Shown in pieces: positions 21,417 to 32,412 of a stretch of 64,000 nt of DNA; positions within the stretch are counted from its first letter, which is position 1, and every line of letters starts with the position of its first letter. Source of the DNA: Methanoculleus thermophilus (GTDB lineage: Archaea > Halobacteriota > Methanomicrobia > Methanomicrobiales > Methanoculleaceae); NCBI RefSeq assembly GCF_001571405.1, contig NZ_BCNX01000012.1:29201-93200 (forward strand), read 5' to 3'. The position numbers and the translations under genes are program-made. Below the pieces are notes generated by a model, which was not told the origin of the DNA, did not search any database, and worked only from the letters and a program-made list of their open reading frames with translations.

Positions 21417-22274
21417 ATGAGGTTTCATTCGGATTGCATAGGGTGTCTGCTCTCCCGTGTCGAGTATGAGAGCAGGCTCTGCACCGACAATCCAGAGCGC
21501 ATCCAGAAGATCGTCCGAGCATGCCGGGACCTACTCCAGCGCATCGCTGCCGACCCGGTGCCCGCGCCCGTCATCGCGAGCCGGGTGCACCGCCTTGCCT
21601 ATCAGATGCTTGGCGACGCTGATCCCTACCGAGCCCTGAAAAGAGCCAACAATGAGGACGCACAGGCAGTCTCCCGGGCGGTGCGCGACGATCTTACGAC
21701 ATTTCATGATCTTGTGCTCGCATCGGTCATCGGGAACACGCTGGACTATGGTTCACAGGCTCACACCGTCACTGATAACTTTGTTGAGTTCTTCCGTCGG
21801 GAGTTTGCGGCCGGGCTGACCGTTGATGATACCGATGCAATAGAACCCCTCACCTCCCGCGTAGTCTACCTGGCCGACAACTGCGGGGAGATCGCCTTTG
21901 ACGCGCTCCTTGCAGACTATCTCAAGAGGAGGGGATCGCACGTCACATTTGCTGTCCGGGGCGCGCCGATCTTGAATGATGCAACGATTGAGGATGCAAT
22001 GACCTTCGGGATCGACCGCTGCGTGGACCTGCTCACCCCCACCACCGACGGCATCGCCGAGCTGGGCCTCAACCGGGACCTCGCGCCGCCGGACCTCCTC
22101 GATGCTCTGGATCGCGCGACGCTCATCATAGCGAAGGGGATGGCAAACTACGAGTCGCTCTCTCTCGAGCGCGATCTCCCGCCCGTGGCCTACCTGATGT
22201 CGGTCAAGTGCGATGTGATCGCGACGGATATCGGCATTCCGGTTGGCTCGCGGGTAGCCCTCCTCCGCGAATGA
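21417..22274 (+). CDS. DUF89/ARMT1-like damage-control phosphatase
   Basis: A 285-residue protein of the DUF89 family, metal-dependent phosphatases thought to remove damaged or harmful phosphometabolites. Signatures are an N-terminal CxxC (DCIGCLLSR), the metal-binding LADNCGEIAFD near residue 155, and AKGMANYESL near residue 240. The subgroup with the N-terminal CxxC is common in archaea. Starts at ATG 21417, 43 bases after tRNA-Pro; translation from further upstream would run into the tRNA. Substrate unknown. Confidence 0.85.
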   Translation: MRFHSDCIGCLLSRVEYESRLCTDNPERIQKIVRACRDLLQRIAADPVPAPVIASRVHRLAYQMLGDADPYRALKRANNEDAQAVSRAVRDDLTTFHDLVLASVIGNTLDYGSQAHTVTDNFVEFFRREFAAGLTVDDTDAIEPLTSRVVYLADNCGEIAFDALLADYLKRRGSHVTFAVRGAPILNDATIEDAMTFGIDRCVDLLTPTTDGIAELGLNRDLAPPDLLDALDRATLIIAKGMANYESLSLERDLPPVAYLMSVKCDVIATDIGIPVGSRVALLRE

Positions 22275-22827
22275 TCCGCAATGGATGCAATTGGGCTTAA
22301 GAGGATACTGCCCAGATTATCCCCGGAATGCACAGTCTATTGGCCCTAAAGAGGTTTATCCAGACGCCATCTAGCATATAATTAGATATATATGCAGATA
22401 TATTTAGTGAAAATAAATATATAATAGGCATTATAGATACTGAATCGGGGTAAGACCACACCCAGCGATCATCAGTCAAGCACTCACAATCAGCAATCAC
22501 CACATCTACCACAACCCACCACCAGTACACCGGTCCGGGGAAAGCCGGATTGACGGCCCCCTTCACCAGTATTCAGCGACCACAAGAGAGATTACCCAGA
22601 CCATGCACCCGGGGTGTGGCTCCCCACCTCATATCATGAGGCTTGACCCCACCTCACTTTTTTAAAATCGCCAGGTCCCGTGATTGCCAAGCAGTTATAG
22701 CGGCCTTGCGGAGAGGAACGTAGAGAGTCAAGAAGAGGCGATGCGCAAAAACGTGAAAACTACACGCTGCCGACCATATGGTATTTTCGGAAAAACGGGG
22801 AGAGGCGCGGCGAGGGTGCCGCATCCA
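22275..22827. other. 553-bp spacer with AT-rich tract
   Basis: No convincing gene. Bases ~22370-22445 are strikingly AT-rich (repeated ATATAT and TATTTA units) in an otherwise GC-rich region. Around 22595-22670 several short C-rich repeats (CCCCACCTC, CCCACCTCA) precede a T6 run, possibly an RNA end or terminator. The part next to pgk contains a minus-strand GTTTTTCC that could end the pgk/ATPase transcript. Confidence 0.4.
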
Positions 22828-24042
22828 TCATCCGAAGATCTTTTTCGACATCTCCAGCGCCTCAATCGCAGGCATCTTCTTCCCGGTCAGGAACTCAATT
22901 GCTGCGCCTCCACCGGTGGAGATGTGGGTGAACTGATCCTCGATACCGAGCCGTTCGATGGCCACACCGGAGTGCCCGCCGCCGGCTACCGAAAACTCAA
23001 CAGTGGAAGCGGCCTTCAAGAGTTCGAAGGTGCCGATGGCAAACTGCTCCTCCTCAAAGAGACCGGCCGGGCCGTTGACAACGACCGTTCCGGAACTGGT
23101 GATCTCCTGCGAGAGGAGGGCGATCGATTCAGTGCCGATATCGAGAACCTGAGCATCCCTGGGAATCCCATCCACCGGATATTCCACCCGCTCACCATCC
23201 TTTCGGACGGCGACCGAGTGCGGCAAAGAGAATCGATCCCGGTAGGAGTCAAGCAGGGCTTTTGCCTTATCAACTTCGCCCCGGTAGCCGAGTTGATCGA
23301 TCAGCTGGGCCGACGGCTGTCCGATGTCATAACCCGCCGCAAGCAGGAAGACATTTGCGACTACGCCGACCACGATCACCTTATCGGCCGTCCCCCTCTC
23401 GAGGACATTCTTTGCGACCGCGATCGAGTCATCCACCTTGGTTCCACCGAGGACGAAGGTGATTGGACGCGGGGCATCGGTAAAGACCCGAGAGAGGTTT
23501 GTGACCTCCTTCTCCATCAGGAGACCGGCCACCGATGGGAGCGCAAGAGGGAGCCCCACAATCGAAGGTTGAGACCGGTGCGCCGTGCCGAAGGCATCGT
23601 TGACGTACATATCCGCCATCGACGCCAGCCTCCGGACGAGGAGGGTCTTCTTCGCCTCTTCAGGTTTTAACGTCAGGTTCTCCTCGGCAGCAAACCGGAG
23701 GTTCTCGAGCATCAGGACGTCCCCGCGCTTTGCGTCCCTGATGGCCTCCCGAGCACAACGCCCGAAGATATCCTCGACGTACGTCACCGGGCGGCCGAGC
23801 AGCCGCTCCAGTCTCGCCGCATGCGCCTCGAGCGTCGTGTAGTCCTTCTTGCCGGGCCTGCTCTGGTGGGTGAGGATGACAAGCCGCGCATCCTCAAGTG
23901 CCCGCACCGTCGGCAGGTGCTCCCGGAACCGCTTATCGTCCAGGATCTGGTTTGACGAGGGATCGATGGGCGAGTTGAAGTCAACCCGCAACATCACCGT
24001 CCCCGTCAGATTCCCAGCGTCTTCAAGCGTACCGATCTCCAC
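22828..24042 (-). CDS. pgk: Phosphoglycerate kinase
   Basis: Interconverts 1,3-bisphosphoglycerate + ADP and 3-phosphoglycerate + ATP; in methanogens it mainly serves gluconeogenesis. Length 404 aa. The substrate site MLRVDFNSPID lies near residue 17, TFVLGGTKVDDSI near 200, and the nucleotide-binding TGGGAAIEFLTGKKMPAI near the C-terminus. GTG start 21 bp after atpD on the same strand, so it is probably transcribed with the ATP synthase operon. Confidence 0.96.
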   Translation of the reverse strand: MEIGTLEDAGNLTGTVMLRVDFNSPIDPSSNQILDDKRFREHLPTVRALEDARLVILTHQSRPGKKDYTTLEAHAARLERLLGRPVTYVEDIFGRCAREAIRDAKRGDVLMLENLRFAAEENLTLKPEEAKKTLLVRRLASMADMYVNDAFGTAHRSQPSIVGLPLALPSVAGLLMEKEVTNLSRVFTDAPRPITFVLGGTKVDDSIAVAKNVLERGTADKVIVVGVVANVFLLAAGYDIGQPSAQLIDQLGYRGEVDKAKALLDSYRDRFSLPHSVAVRKDGERVEYPVDGIPRDAQVLDIGTESIALLSQEITSSGTVVVNGPAGLFEEEQFAIGTFELLKAASTVEFSVAGGGHSGVAIERLGIEDQFTHISTGGGAAIEFLTGKKMPAIEALEMSKKIFG

Positions 24043-24063
24043 CGGGTATCACCCCTACCCTGA

Positions 24064-24690
24064 TCAGGCACTCCGTGCCTTAATCTTTTTCAGGCGGAAG
24101 AGCTCCTCACGTTCCATCTCATCAAGTCGCATCTTGATGAAGTTCTTGGCCTCGTTGAGCTCGGGGATCACCTTAAACTCGAGCGCATTCACGCGCCGCT
24201 TGGTGCTCTCGATCTCGTCGAGGAGCCGCTTCATGGTCGTCTCGATCTCAGCAGCCTCGATGATGGCCTCGAGCAGGTCCTCAAACGCCTCTGCGGTCTC
24301 GTCAATGACGGAAGAGGTGCCGAGCATTCCGTAGCCGCGATCGAGCACGCTCTTTCGCACCGATGACGCCTGGATCTCAGGGACGACGACGCCCATGATG
24401 TTCTTGCTCTTTAAAGAGATGGCGGGGACATCGGCCGTCGAAAAGGCGGCGGCCTTGACCCCGATAGCGCCCTCGACCGTCTCGGCGAGGGCAATCATCT
24501 CCATTGCACGCTCATAGCGTTTCATCAGTGTGCCGCGGCTGTCTTTCGCCTGCTGCAGCACCTTGAAGAACTCCAGGATCAGCCCATCGCGCTTCATCTT
24601 TAAGATGTTATAGCCGCGCTCCGAGAGCTTGATCCGCCGCTTGACGTTGATCAGCTCAGACCGGGTCGGCTTGATATCTCGCAGCGCCAT
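24064..24690 (-). CDS. atpD: A-type ATP synthase subunit D
   Basis: The central-stalk subunit (208 aa) that rotates inside the A3B3 head. It is long, α-helical and basic, with the family pattern IKPTRSELINVKRRIKLSERG at the N-terminus and NALEFKVIPEL near residue 165. It lies 6 bp after atpB. Confidence 0.95.
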   Translation of the reverse strand: MALRDIKPTRSELINVKRRIKLSERGYNILKMKRDGLILEFFKVLQQAKDSRGTLMKRYERAMEMIALAETVEGAIGVKAAAFSTADVPAISLKSKNIMGVVVPEIQASSVRKSVLDRGYGMLGTSSVIDETAEAFEDLLEAIIEAAEIETTMKRLLDEIESTKRRVNALEFKVIPELNEAKNFIKMRLDEMEREELFRLKKIKARSA

Positions 24691-24696
24691 GGAACC

Positions 24697-26082
24697 TTAC
24701 CCCTGTGCCTTCTTCCGGTACTTCGGGTGATACTTCTGGATCAACTCGCGGTCGATACGCACGAGCTGTTCTTCGGGCAGCGTCGCAAGGAGTTCCCAGC
24801 CGAGGTCGAGCGTCTCCTCGATCGACCGGTCTTCGTAGAGGCCCTGCCTGACGAACCGGTCCTCAAAGAGGTCCGCGAACTCAAGGAACATCCGGTCGCG
24901 CTCCGAGAGCGCGTCTTTCCCGACGATGGCGACAAGGCCCCGGAGATCGTTACCCTCTGCATACGCCGCGTAGAGCTGGTCGGAGACCTTCTTGTGGTCC
25001 TCGCGGGTGTGCCCCTTCCCGATACCGAGGTTCATCAGACGGGAGAGAGACGGCAGCACGTTGATCGGCGGGTAGATACCCTTCCGGTGCAGCTCACGGT
25101 TGACCACGATCTGGCCTTCGGTGATGTAACCGGTGAGATCCGGGATCGGGTGGGTGATATCGTCACCGGGCATCGTCAGGATCGGGATCTGCGTCACCGA
25201 GCCCTTGAGACCCTTGATGATACCAGCACGCTCGTAGATGCTTGCAAGGTCCGTGTACATGTATCCCGGGTAGCCACGCCGACCGGGCACTTCTTCACGG
25301 GCCGCGCCGATCTGACGGAGCGCCTCGCAGTAGTTGGTCATATCCGTCAGGATGACGAGCACGTGGTAGCCGAGGTCGAACGCCAGGTACTCAGCGGTCG
25401 TGAGTGCGAGACGCGGCGTGATCGTCCGCTCGACGGCCGGGTCGTCGGCGAGGTTTAAGAAGACGACCGAACGCTCGAGAGCGCCGGTCTTCTCGAAGTC
25501 GGCCATGAAGTAGTTGGCCTCTTCCCGGGTGATACCCATGGCCGCAAAGACCACGGCGAACTCTTCCGTCGAGCCGGGCACCTTCGCCTGCCGTGCGATC
25601 TGGAGTGCCACATCGTTGTGGGGCAGACCAGATGCCGAGAAGATCGGGAGTTTCTGACCACGGACGAGAGTGTTCGTCCCGTCGATCGTCGAGATACCTG
25701 TCTGGATGAAATCCGCAGGCGAGGCCCGAGCGTAGGGGTTGATGGCCGCACCGGTGATATCGAGCCGCTTTTCAGGCACGATCTCCGGGCCGCCGTCGAT
25801 CGGCTTGCCGCCGCCGGAGAGGATACGCCCGAGCATGTCTCTGCCCACCGGCATCTTGATCGTCTCGCCAAGGAAGCGAATTCCAGAGTCTCTACCGATA
25901 CCTGCTGTGCTCTCGAAGACCTGGACAACCACGATCTCGTCGCTCGTGTCCAGCACCTGGCCGCGCTTGATTGTGCCGTCCGCGGTCACGATGTTGACGA
26001 GTTCGTTGTAACCCACCGGCTCGGTCTTCTCAACGAAGACCAGGGGGCCGGCAATCTGTGCAACCGTTCTGTATTCCTTCAT
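24697..26082 (-). CDS. atpB: A-type ATP synthase subunit B
   Basis: The non-catalytic nucleotide-binding subunit of the A1 head (461 aa). It starts [20 protein letters not shown] and contains conserved [15 protein letters not shown], lacking the Walker A lysine seen in subunit A, and [24 protein letters not shown] sequence. A GTG two codons earlier overlaps the atpA stop (GTGA) and may be the start instead. Confidence 0.96.
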   Translation of the reverse strand: MKEYRTVAQIAGPLVFVEKTEPVGYNELVNIVTADGTIKRGQVLDTSDEIVVVQVFESTAGIGRDSGIRFLGETIKMPVGRDMLGRILSGGGKPIDGGPEIVPEKRLDITGAAINPYARASPADFIQTGISTIDGTNTLVRGQKLPIFSASGLPHNDVALQIARQAKVPGSTEEFAVVFAAMGITREEANYFMADFEKTGALERSVVFLNLADDPAVERTITPRLALTTAEYLAFDLGYHVLVILTDMTNYCEALRQIGAAREEVPGRRGYPGYMYTDLASIYERAGIIKGLKGSVTQIPILTMPGDDITHPIPDLTGYITEGQIVVNRELHRKGIYPPINVLPSLSRLMNLGIGKGHTREDHKKVSDQLYAAYAEGNDLRGLVAIVGKDALSERDRMFLEFADLFEDRFVRQGLYEDRSIEETLDLGWELLATLPEEQLVRIDRELIQKYHPKYRKKAQG

Positions 26083-26084
26083 GG

Positions 26085-27839
26085 TCACGCCGCCCTCATC
26101 GCTTCGAATTCAGCATCCATGTCTTTCAAGATCTTCTCGAGCACCGGCTCATAGTCCTTGATGAACTTGATCTGCGGAAGCTCGTTCTTGCTTCTTGCGC
26201 CGACGATCTGCTGCGGAGTCGCTCCGCCTGCCTGGGCAGTCCGCGCGAGGTCGGCGTAGTGCTTGATCGCCTTCATCATGTCGTACTGCTTGGACATCGG
26301 GCAGAACGTGTCCACCGCGTCGTAAGCGTTCTGCTGCAGGAAGATCTCACGGATCATCCTCGCCACCTCGATGGTGATCTGCTCCTCGTCAGGGAGAGCG
26401 TCGGAACCGACCAGCTGGACAATCTCCTGGAGTTCAGCCTCCTTCTGGAGGACACCCATCGCCCACGACCGGAGCGTGTTCCACTCGGGCGAGACCTCTT
26501 TGTCGTACCACTCGCCAAGCGAGTCGAGGTAGAGCGAGTAGGAGTTCAGCCAGTTGATGGCGGGGAAGTGCCGGCGCTGGGAGAGCTTCGCATCCAGTGC
26601 CCAGAAGACCTTGACGATACGCAGGGTGTTCTGGGTGACCGGCTCGGAGAAGTCACCACCGGGCGGCGATACCGCACCAATGACCGATACGGAACCGGAT
26701 GCTCCGTTCAAGGAGATGGCGCGACCCGCACGCTCATAGAACTCCGAGAGGCGTGCCGAGAGGTATGCAGGATACCCTTCCTCACCGGGCATCTCCTCAA
26801 GACGGCTCGAGATCTCACGCATCGCCTCAGCCCACCGCGAGGTGGAGTCGGCCATCAGCGAGACGTCGTAGCCCATGTCACGGAAGTACTCGGCAATCGT
26901 GATACCGGTGTATACGGACGCTTCACGGGCCGCGACCGGCATGTTCGAGGTGTTTGCGATCAGCACCGTCCGCTCCATCAGCGGCCTGCCGGTCTTCGGG
27001 TCCTCGAGCTCCGGGAACTCCGTCAGAACCTCGGTCATCTCGTTGCCGCGCTCGCCGCAACCGATATAAACGACGATCTCTGCATCGGACCACTTTGCGA
27101 GCTGCTGCTGGGTGACCGTCTTACCGCTCCCGAATGGTCCGGGGATGGCCGCCGTTCCGCCCTTCGCGATGGGGAAGAGACCATCCAGGATCCGCTGACC
27201 GGTGATCAGCGGGACATCCGGGTTCAACTTCTCCTTCACCGGACGAGGCACACGAACCGGCCAGCGCTGGAGCATCGTGATCTCGGTGCCGTCTTCAAGG
27301 ACGCAGATGGTCTCGTCGATCGTGAAACTGCCACCCGAGATCTTCTTGATCTTGCCGCCCTTCAGGTTTGGGGGGACCATGATCTTATGAACGATGTTCG
27401 TCTCCTGGACCGTGCCGAGGATATCTCCGGGGCCGACGACGTCGCCCGCTTTCACCGTGGGTACAAACTCCCACTTCTTCTCGTGGGAGAGGCCGGGAGC
27501 CGATACGCCGCGCTTGATGAAACTGCCCATCTTGTCCATGAGCACCTCGAGCGGCCGCTGGATCCCGTCGTAGATACTGGTCAACAGACCGGGCCCGAGC
27601 TCCACTGCAAGTGGGAGACCGGTATTTACCACCGGCTCACCGGGCCTAATGCCGTCGGTATCTTCGTAGACCTGGATGATGACGTTCTCACCCTGGATCT
27701 TGATGACCTCCCCCATCAGCTCTTCATTGCCGACCTTCACCACGTCGTACATGTGTGCGTCGAGACCGACAGCAGTGACGACCGGCCCTGAAATCCGTTT
27801 TAGGACTCCTTGAGTCCTCTTCTCAGTATTCTTCTTCAT
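26085..27839 (-). CDS. atpA: A-type ATP synthase subunit A (catalytic)
   Basis: The catalytic subunit (584 aa). Walker A is [14 protein letters not shown] near residue 232; other conserved segments are the non-homologous insert region, [14 protein letters not shown] and [17 protein letters not shown] 27839 overlaps the atpF stop codon (TAATG); a GTG nine bases earlier is an alternative. No intein, unlike some archaeal and yeast homologues. Confidence 0.96.
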   Translation of the reverse strand: MKKNTEKRTQGVLKRISGPVVTAVGLDAHMYDVVKVGNEELMGEVIKIQGENVIIQVYEDTDGIRPGEPVVNTGLPLAVELGPGLLTSIYDGIQRPLEVLMDKMGSFIKRGVSAPGLSHEKKWEFVPTVKAGDVVGPGDILGTVQETNIVHKIMVPPNLKGGKIKKISGGSFTIDETICVLEDGTEITMLQRWPVRVPRPVKEKLNPDVPLITGQRILDGLFPIAKGGTAAIPGPFGSGKTVTQQQLAKWSDAEIVVYIGCGERGNEMTEVLTEFPELEDPKTGRPLMERTVLIANTSNMPVAAREASVYTGITIAEYFRDMGYDVSLMADSTSRWAEAMREISSRLEEMPGEEGYPAYLSARLSEFYERAGRAISLNGASGSVSVIGAVSPPGGDFSEPVTQNTLRIVKVFWALDAKLSQRRHFPAINWLNSYSLYLDSLGEWYDKEVSPEWNTLRSWAMGVLQKEAELQEIVQLVGSDALPDEEQITIEVARMIREIFLQQNAYDAVDTFCPMSKQYDMMKAIKHYADLARTAQAGGATPQQIVGARSKNELPQIKFIKDYEPVLEKILKDMDAEFEAMRAA

Positions 27840-28141
27840 TACTTCCACAGATCAACACCCACCGATCTCTTGATTCTCTCTCTCATTGACAGGCCGCCCT
27901 CTTCTCCACCGATGGCAATCACCGTCGGCTTAACGGAGTTCTCGAGAGTGGTGCGAAGTCGCAGGGGGATCCGCTCCATGTCACTGCCCTTCAGCACGAG
28001 AATGCCGACGTCCTTGTCCTCTAAAACCCGGTTGATGTGTTCGATCAGCCGTTCGTCGGTCTCAGCCACATAGGTCTTTCTGACACCCGCGAGCCTGAAA
28101 CCGAGGATAAATTCGTCGGTACCGACAACTGCGATCTCCAT
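27839..28141 (-). CDS. atpF: A-type ATP synthase subunit F
   Basis: A 100-residue central-stalk subunit. Typical start [20 protein letters not shown] and the later [11 protein letters not shown] are visible. It lies between atpC (1 bp gap) and atpA (overlap). Confidence 0.94.
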   Translation of the reverse strand: MEIAVVGTDEFILGFRLAGVRKTYVAETDERLIEHINRVLEDKDVGILVLKGSDMERIPLRLRTTLENSVKPTVIAIGGEEGGLSMRERIKRSVGVDLWK

Positions 28142-28142
28142 T

Positions 28143-29198
28143 CTACATCACCAGGTATCCCTGCAATCGTTCACCGGGAAGGCCAGCCTCCTTGCCCCGG
28201 GCAAGGGCACGAAGGTTCGCGACTTCATGCTTCTTCTCCTCAAGGTAGACCAGGATCGGAAGAATCGAGAACGGATAGCGCTTCGACATCCGCTCCATCT
28301 GCTCGAGCTGGACGCGGGTCAGCGCAACCTCGACCTCGTGAATTGCCTCCTTGCCCCGAATCTCCTCAAGCGTGTTTAAGAGCGGGACCATCCAGACCTG
28401 CCTCTTTAAAGCGTCGATGAACTCTTCTCGGTCCTCAATCGTTGAGAGCCGCTGCAGTTCATCCACCGAGAACGAGCCACCGGGGATCATCAGTTCCTTG
28501 ATATCCTCGTGGATACGTCCGGCCCTCAGACGGAAGAGGTTCTGGATGTTCCGGATATCGATCTCGAGTTGAATGTACTTGAGGAAGATATCTCCACCCT
28601 TGACTCTCCCTTTTGCGTCTGTAATGAGCCGTGCATAGTAGTTCTTGTAGAGTTCGTTCTCCGCGTGGGCGAACGATCCGGACTCCATCGCACGAGGGAG
28701 TTCGCGCTCGAGAATCGGGTAGAACCGCTCATGCTTGAGCGCCTCGACAACCCGTTCCGGCGAGTCCTCAGCGAGAAGGCGGTCGAGAGCGACTTTGTCC
28801 AGCCTGCCGGCCGGGACCAGGACCTCCTTGATCTTGCCCGGCGCCATCCCCTGCATCTTGCCGCGCAGGATGGTGACAACGTTCTGGATGTCCCAGCGGC
28901 GCAGATAGCTGGCAGTGAAATGCTTCAGGTCCCCCGGCACGAGCTCCAGGATGCTCTGATACTCCTTGGCGAGGTTCCAGCTGAGCGCCACCTCGACGAG
29001 GTTGATACCGGAGAAGGAGGTGCCGAGTTCATCGATCTCGGACCGGTAGTTGGTCTCGCCGATGAACCGGGTGATCTCAGGCAGGCTCATATTCAGCATG
29101 CGGAGATAGTCCTCGCGCGGTATCAGCAGTGATTTGCGCACCCGCAGGCGGGTGCAGGCGTAGATGTACTGGGCTGATCCGCTACTTACCCCTGCCAT
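28143..29198 (-). CDS. atpC: A-type ATP synthase subunit C
   Basis: A 351-residue subunit of the V-type AC39/C family that links the rotor stalk to the membrane ring. It is largely helical and contains family signatures such as [15 protein letters not shown] near the N-terminus and [12 protein letters not shown] near residue 210. Confidence 0.93.
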   Translation of the reverse strand: MAGVSSGSAQYIYACTRLRVRKSLLIPREDYLRMLNMSLPEITRFIGETNYRSEIDELGTSFSGINLVEVALSWNLAKEYQSILELVPGDLKHFTASYLRRWDIQNVVTILRGKMQGMAPGKIKEVLVPAGRLDKVALDRLLAEDSPERVVEALKHERFYPILERELPRAMESGSFAHAENELYKNYYARLITDAKGRVKGGDIFLKYIQLEIDIRNIQNLFRLRAGRIHEDIKELMIPGGSFSVDELQRLSTIEDREEFIDALKRQVWMVPLLNTLEEIRGKEAIHEVEVALTRVQLEQMERMSKRYPFSILPILVYLEEKKHEVANLRALARGKEAGLPGERLQGYLVM

Positions 29199-29210
29199 AT
29201 ACGATCCTCC

Positions 29211-29789
29211 TTATGCAAACAGGATATCTGACGCATCCTTCAGGCTGGATTCCCAGATTTCGTCAAGGAATGTGCCGTAACTGTAGTCAAGTTGCAGCTC
29301 GCCGTCGCTACTCTCGACGATGATACCGCCGGGAATATCGACCGGGTCGCCCACGGTGTAGCCAGAGAGGGTCTTCAGCCGGGAGATGGTATCTTCAACA
29401 AGAGGGATGTCCCGCTCGTTTGCATGCACGACACCCTTCTTGATCACCTTTGCCGCTCTCTTCAACAGGTCTGTGAGCGCCTTCTCTTGGAACTCAGCAG
29501 GCAGGTCACCGATAGCAGCGAGTGAGGCCGAATAGACCTGATCCAGGAGCGTCTTCTGGGCGTTCAGGACCTGCCGTTTGACGACAAGGTTCGCTGCGGA
29601 GACTTCCTGGTTGATGATGTGAGTGGCTGCCCGGTCCGCCTCCTCTTTGGCCGAGAGTTTAATCTCGGCGGCCCGAGCCTGTGCCTCCTTCAGGATCTCC
29701 TCGACTTCAGCGCGGGTCTCTGCCCGAATCGCCTCGACCTCCTTTCGCCCTTTCTCCCGGATCTCGTTGACAACTGCTTCGAGTCCCAT
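29211..29789 (-). CDS. atpE: A-type ATP synthase subunit E
   Basis: A peripheral-stalk subunit (192 aa). A long N-terminal coiled coil (residues ~1-85, rich in Glu, Ala and Arg) is followed by a globular C-terminal domain with the sequence GGIIVESSDGELQLDYSY. It pairs with subunit H to form the stator. Confidence 0.94.
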   Translation of the reverse strand: MGLEAVVNEIREKGRKEVEAIRAETRAEVEEILKEAQARAAEIKLSAKEEADRAATHIINQEVSAANLVVKRQVLNAQKTLLDQVYSASLAAIGDLPAEFQEKALTDLLKRAAKVIKKGVVHANERDIPLVEDTISRLKTLSGYTVGDPVDIPGGIIVESSDGELQLDYSYGTFLDEIWESSLKDASDILFA

Positions 29790-29800
29790 GGTTCACTCCA

Positions 29801-30049
29801 TTAGAACAGAAGCAGCAGTGCAACCACAAGACCGAAGATGACGATGGTTTCGGGGATAACCGTAAACAGCAGTGCAAGACCGAACATATCCCTGTTCTCT
29901 GCGGTTGCACCGACCGCGGCCGCACCGATACCCATCTCACCGAGACCGGTACCGACGCCTGCAAGGCCTACTGCGAGACCTGCACCGACTGCCTTGAGAC
30001 CAACCTGCGATGCCTGTACCATTTCAAGAGTTGTGCCAACATCTACCAT
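29801..30049 (-). CDS. atpK: A-type ATP synthase subunit K (c-ring proteolipid)
   Basis: An 82-residue two-helix proteolipid that forms the membrane rotor. Helix 1 is glycine-rich ([17 protein letters not shown]); helix 2 carries the ion-binding glutamate in [13 protein letters not shown]. The Glu-Thr pair resembles the Na+-ligand motif discussed for methanogen c subunits, so Na+ use is possible but not proven. ATG 30049 gives the standard length; the frame extends further upstream without sense. Confidence 0.95.
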   Translation of the reverse strand: MVDVGTTLEMVQASQVGLKAVGAGLAVGLAGVGTGLGEMGIGAAAVGATAENRDMFGLALLFTVIPETIVIFGLVVALLLLF

Positions 30050-30053
30050 TTCA

Positions 30054-32018
30054 TTATTCCTCCGTAAACTTTGATTCCATACCGAATGGATTGTACCTCT
30101 TTCCTCCACCCTTGTAGAACTTGGTGAAGAATTCGACATAGTGAAGACGAATCGAGTTCAGTCCGCCACCAAGGATACCAAGCGCCGTGTTCAGCACATG
30201 TCCGAGGAGGAAGACGAGGATACCGACGATGATGATAACGACGCCCACCGCGCTGAGATTCTCAAGCTGCGGGCTGATCATCAGGTCGATAGCGATGTAG
30301 TTGACCACCATCGCGATGGCAACCGACGAGAGCCCCACCGCAGCCAGACGTGCATAGGAGAGCACGTGGCTGATGATTGTCGGGATCTCGATAACTTCAA
30401 GTACGTTCTCCTGAGCGATGCCGATAATGCCTCCAACCAGGAGCACGGCCCCGATAATGAACGCGGGGTTGAAGCCCATGACGACTGCAGGGAGCCAGGA
30501 CAGATCGGGCATCAGCGGAATGGCGTACATCGACCAGATCATCAGGATGATACCCCACATGACACCAAGCCACCCGGCGTTCGAGAGGATCGCCTTTGTG
30601 GCGTGTTTGCCATGATACAGGTTCCTGGCGTTGATTATGCCCAGGATACGCCCGAGCGTGATGTGAAGGATACCGATCCAGATAGATACGACCAACAGTT
30701 CCGCAACCTGAGCCCCATGCTCCGCTGCGTGACCTCCGATGTTGAGGTGACGGCTGTAGATGATGGGCGCCCAGGGAAGTGAATAGCCGATGAACTCACT
30801 GTACAGCAGACCAAAGATGATGCTGACTATACTGGCGTTTCGCAGTGAAATCAGGAGTAAACGCCCGTCTCCTGCCTTGAAGAACTTTAGCAGGCCAAGA
30901 GACAGTGCTAGCAGGATCAGACCGTATCCTACGTCCCCGAGGATCATCCCGAAGAAGATCGGAAAGACGATCGCGACCATCAGGGTCGGATCGAGCTCGG
31001 CATACTGGGGACGGGAGTAGAGATCCATGAACATCTGCGAGGGTCGCGCAAACGACGGGTTGTCGTACTTTACCGGCACCGCATCGGTGTGTTCGATCTC
31101 CAGCTCCTCAAGGTAGATCTTCCCGCCGGTCGCCCGGACCAGGGCTTCCTTGACCTTTTCGAAGTTACGCTCAGGGATCCATCCTTCGGTGAGGAACGTC
31201 TCTTCCGTGGTAGCAAATCGCAACGGGGCCTCCGCCCGCTCTACGTCAGCCGTGAGTAGTTCATCGCATGCTACCAGAAAGTCGGCGTGCCTCTCCCGGA
31301 TCCCTGCAATCTTTCCGTTGATCGCAGCAATCTCACCCTCGATCCGCCGGGCCTCTTCCTGGTGGGCCTTCAAGCGGTCGGCCGGCGCCCCGGTCTCATC
31401 CGGAACGGGAATTGCCTGGAACCCGGCATCGAGAAGCGTCCGTTCGACCTCTTCGCGGTGCTCGTTAGGCACCACGACGACGATCATGTTGCCGTCAACT
31501 TTGTCGGAAAAGTATTTCTCGTGAGGGGCGTCGATGGTTACGTCATGAGCGATATGCCCGGTGAATACGCTAAATCGCGTATAACCACGGTAAAGATCCA
31601 GATCCATGGGAACGGCAACGAACGGCTCAAGCTCCTTCGCACGTTGCTCGTGCTCCTTTTGTTGCGCCTCCAGTCTGGAACGCGAGGCGACAAGACCTTC
31701 TACCTCCTCTATGATAGCAGGCAGATCGGTCTGGATCATCGCCCGGACTTTCGATGCGGGAAGTTTTGCCTTAACCTCGACGCTCTCCGGGTCAATCCCG
31801 AACGCATTCTCAATGGCCCTGATCTTGATGAGCGCCGAGGCTGCATCGCTCGCCCCGGAAAGCGGGTGGCCGATCGATAGTCCGTCGCTAGAACCACTCT
31901 CCGGCACAAAGTCCTCGATATGATAGACATTGTGACGGTAGAGTTCCCTGACGATCGTATCGGTCTCACTCTTCGGGGCCACGATAAGCAGCCGGCGCAT
32001 CCGTTCAGGCCTTAACAT
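30054..32018 (-). CDS. atpI: A-type ATP synthase subunit I (a subunit)
   Basis: The membrane stator subunit (654 aa). The N-terminal ~330 residues are soluble and partly coiled coil and bind the peripheral stalk. The C-terminal half has about 7-8 helices and forms the ion half-channels; [16 protein letters not shown] and [20 protein letters not shown] are typical. Start chosen at ATG 32018 because AAGGAG lies 10 bases upstream; it overlaps atpH by 14 bp. Confidence 0.95.
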   Translation of the reverse strand: MLRPERMRRLLIVAPKSETDTIVRELYRHNVYHIEDFVPESGSSDGLSIGHPLSGASDAASALIKIRAIENAFGIDPESVEVKAKLPASKVRAMIQTDLPAIIEEVEGLVASRSRLEAQQKEHEQRAKELEPFVAVPMDLDLYRGYTRFSVFTGHIAHDVTIDAPHEKYFSDKVDGNMIVVVVPNEHREEVERTLLDAGFQAIPVPDETGAPADRLKAHQEEARRIEGEIAAINGKIAGIRERHADFLVACDELLTADVERAEAPLRFATTEETFLTEGWIPERNFEKVKEALVRATGGKIYLEELEIEHTDAVPVKYDNPSFARPSQMFMDLYSRPQYAELDPTLMVAIVFPIFFGMILGDVGYGLILLALSLGLLKFFKAGDGRLLLISLRNASIVSIIFGLLYSEFIGYSLPWAPIIYSRHLNIGGHAAEHGAQVAELLVVSIWIGILHITLGRILGIINARNLYHGKHATKAILSNAGWLGVMWGIILMIWSMYAIPLMPDLSWLPAVVMGFNPAFIIGAVLLVGGIIGIAQENVLEVIEIPTIISHVLSYARLAAVGLSSVAIAMVVNYIAIDLMISPQLENLSAVGVVIIIVGILVFLLGHVLNTALGILGGGLNSIRLHYVEFFTKFYKGGGKRYNPFGMESKFTEE

Positions 32019-32334
32019 GCAGCTGCTCCTTGAATCGCGTAACAATGAAGTCTACAGCTTTTGCAAGGTTCTGGTTTCCCTGTGCTTTCAGCGCCTCTGC
32101 GCGCACTTTACCCTCATTGACGATCTCTTTGTATCTGTTCTGCGCCTGGGCCCGTGCCTCTGCAAGACGCTGATTCCTGTAGTCCGTGGCATCTTTTTGT
32201 GCCTTCTGGACCAGGTTGTCAGCTTCCAGCTCGGCGTCTGAGAGGCTTTTCTTCCTCTCGGCCTGCGCATCACGGATCATTGCCTGGTACTCTTCTTCAG
32301 TTTCCCTGATGCTCTTCAGGACATCGGTCTTCAT
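32005..32334 (-). CDS. atpH: A-type ATP synthase subunit H
   Basis: A 109-residue coiled-coil stator subunit that pairs with subunit E. It is rich in Ala, Glu, Lys, Gln and Arg heptads (EEEYQAMIRDAQAERKKS, RLAEARAQAQNRYKEI). The start at ATG 32334 follows a strong ribosome-binding site AAGGAGG six bases upstream. It is the first gene of the atp operon. Confidence 0.92.
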   Translation of the reverse strand: MKTDVLKSIRETEEEYQAMIRDAQAERKKSLSDAELEADNLVQKAQKDATDYRNQRLAEARAQAQNRYKEIVNEGKVRAEALKAQGNQNLAKAVDFIVTRFKEQLHVKA

Positions 32335-32377
32335 CAAACCCTCCTTCTCACGGCTCATGAATATTTGATGAAAATAA

Positions 32378-32390
32378 GCATATATTTATT
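32378..32390 (-). promoter_or_regulatory. TATA box of the ATP synthase operon
   Basis: Minus-strand AATAAATATATGC, about 45-55 bases upstream of the atpH start, in an AT-rich gap between two co-directional genes. Confidence 0.55.
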
Positions 32391-32412
32391 GTTGTTTGTC
32401 CGCTGAGTAGTT

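Noticed and set aside
22297..22566. 89-codon minus-strand frame in the AT-rich spacer
   Set aside because: Composition follows the AT tract and aromatic runs; no ribosome-binding site or family pattern.
22684..23670. 328-codon open frame on the plus strand before and opposite pgk
   Set aside because: Mostly antisense to pgk; the non-overlapping 145 bp have no family similarity.
26058..27791. 577-codon open frame on the plus strand opposite atpA
   Set aside because: Antisense shadow of a conserved GC-rich gene; the sequence is charged and low in complexity and has no motif.
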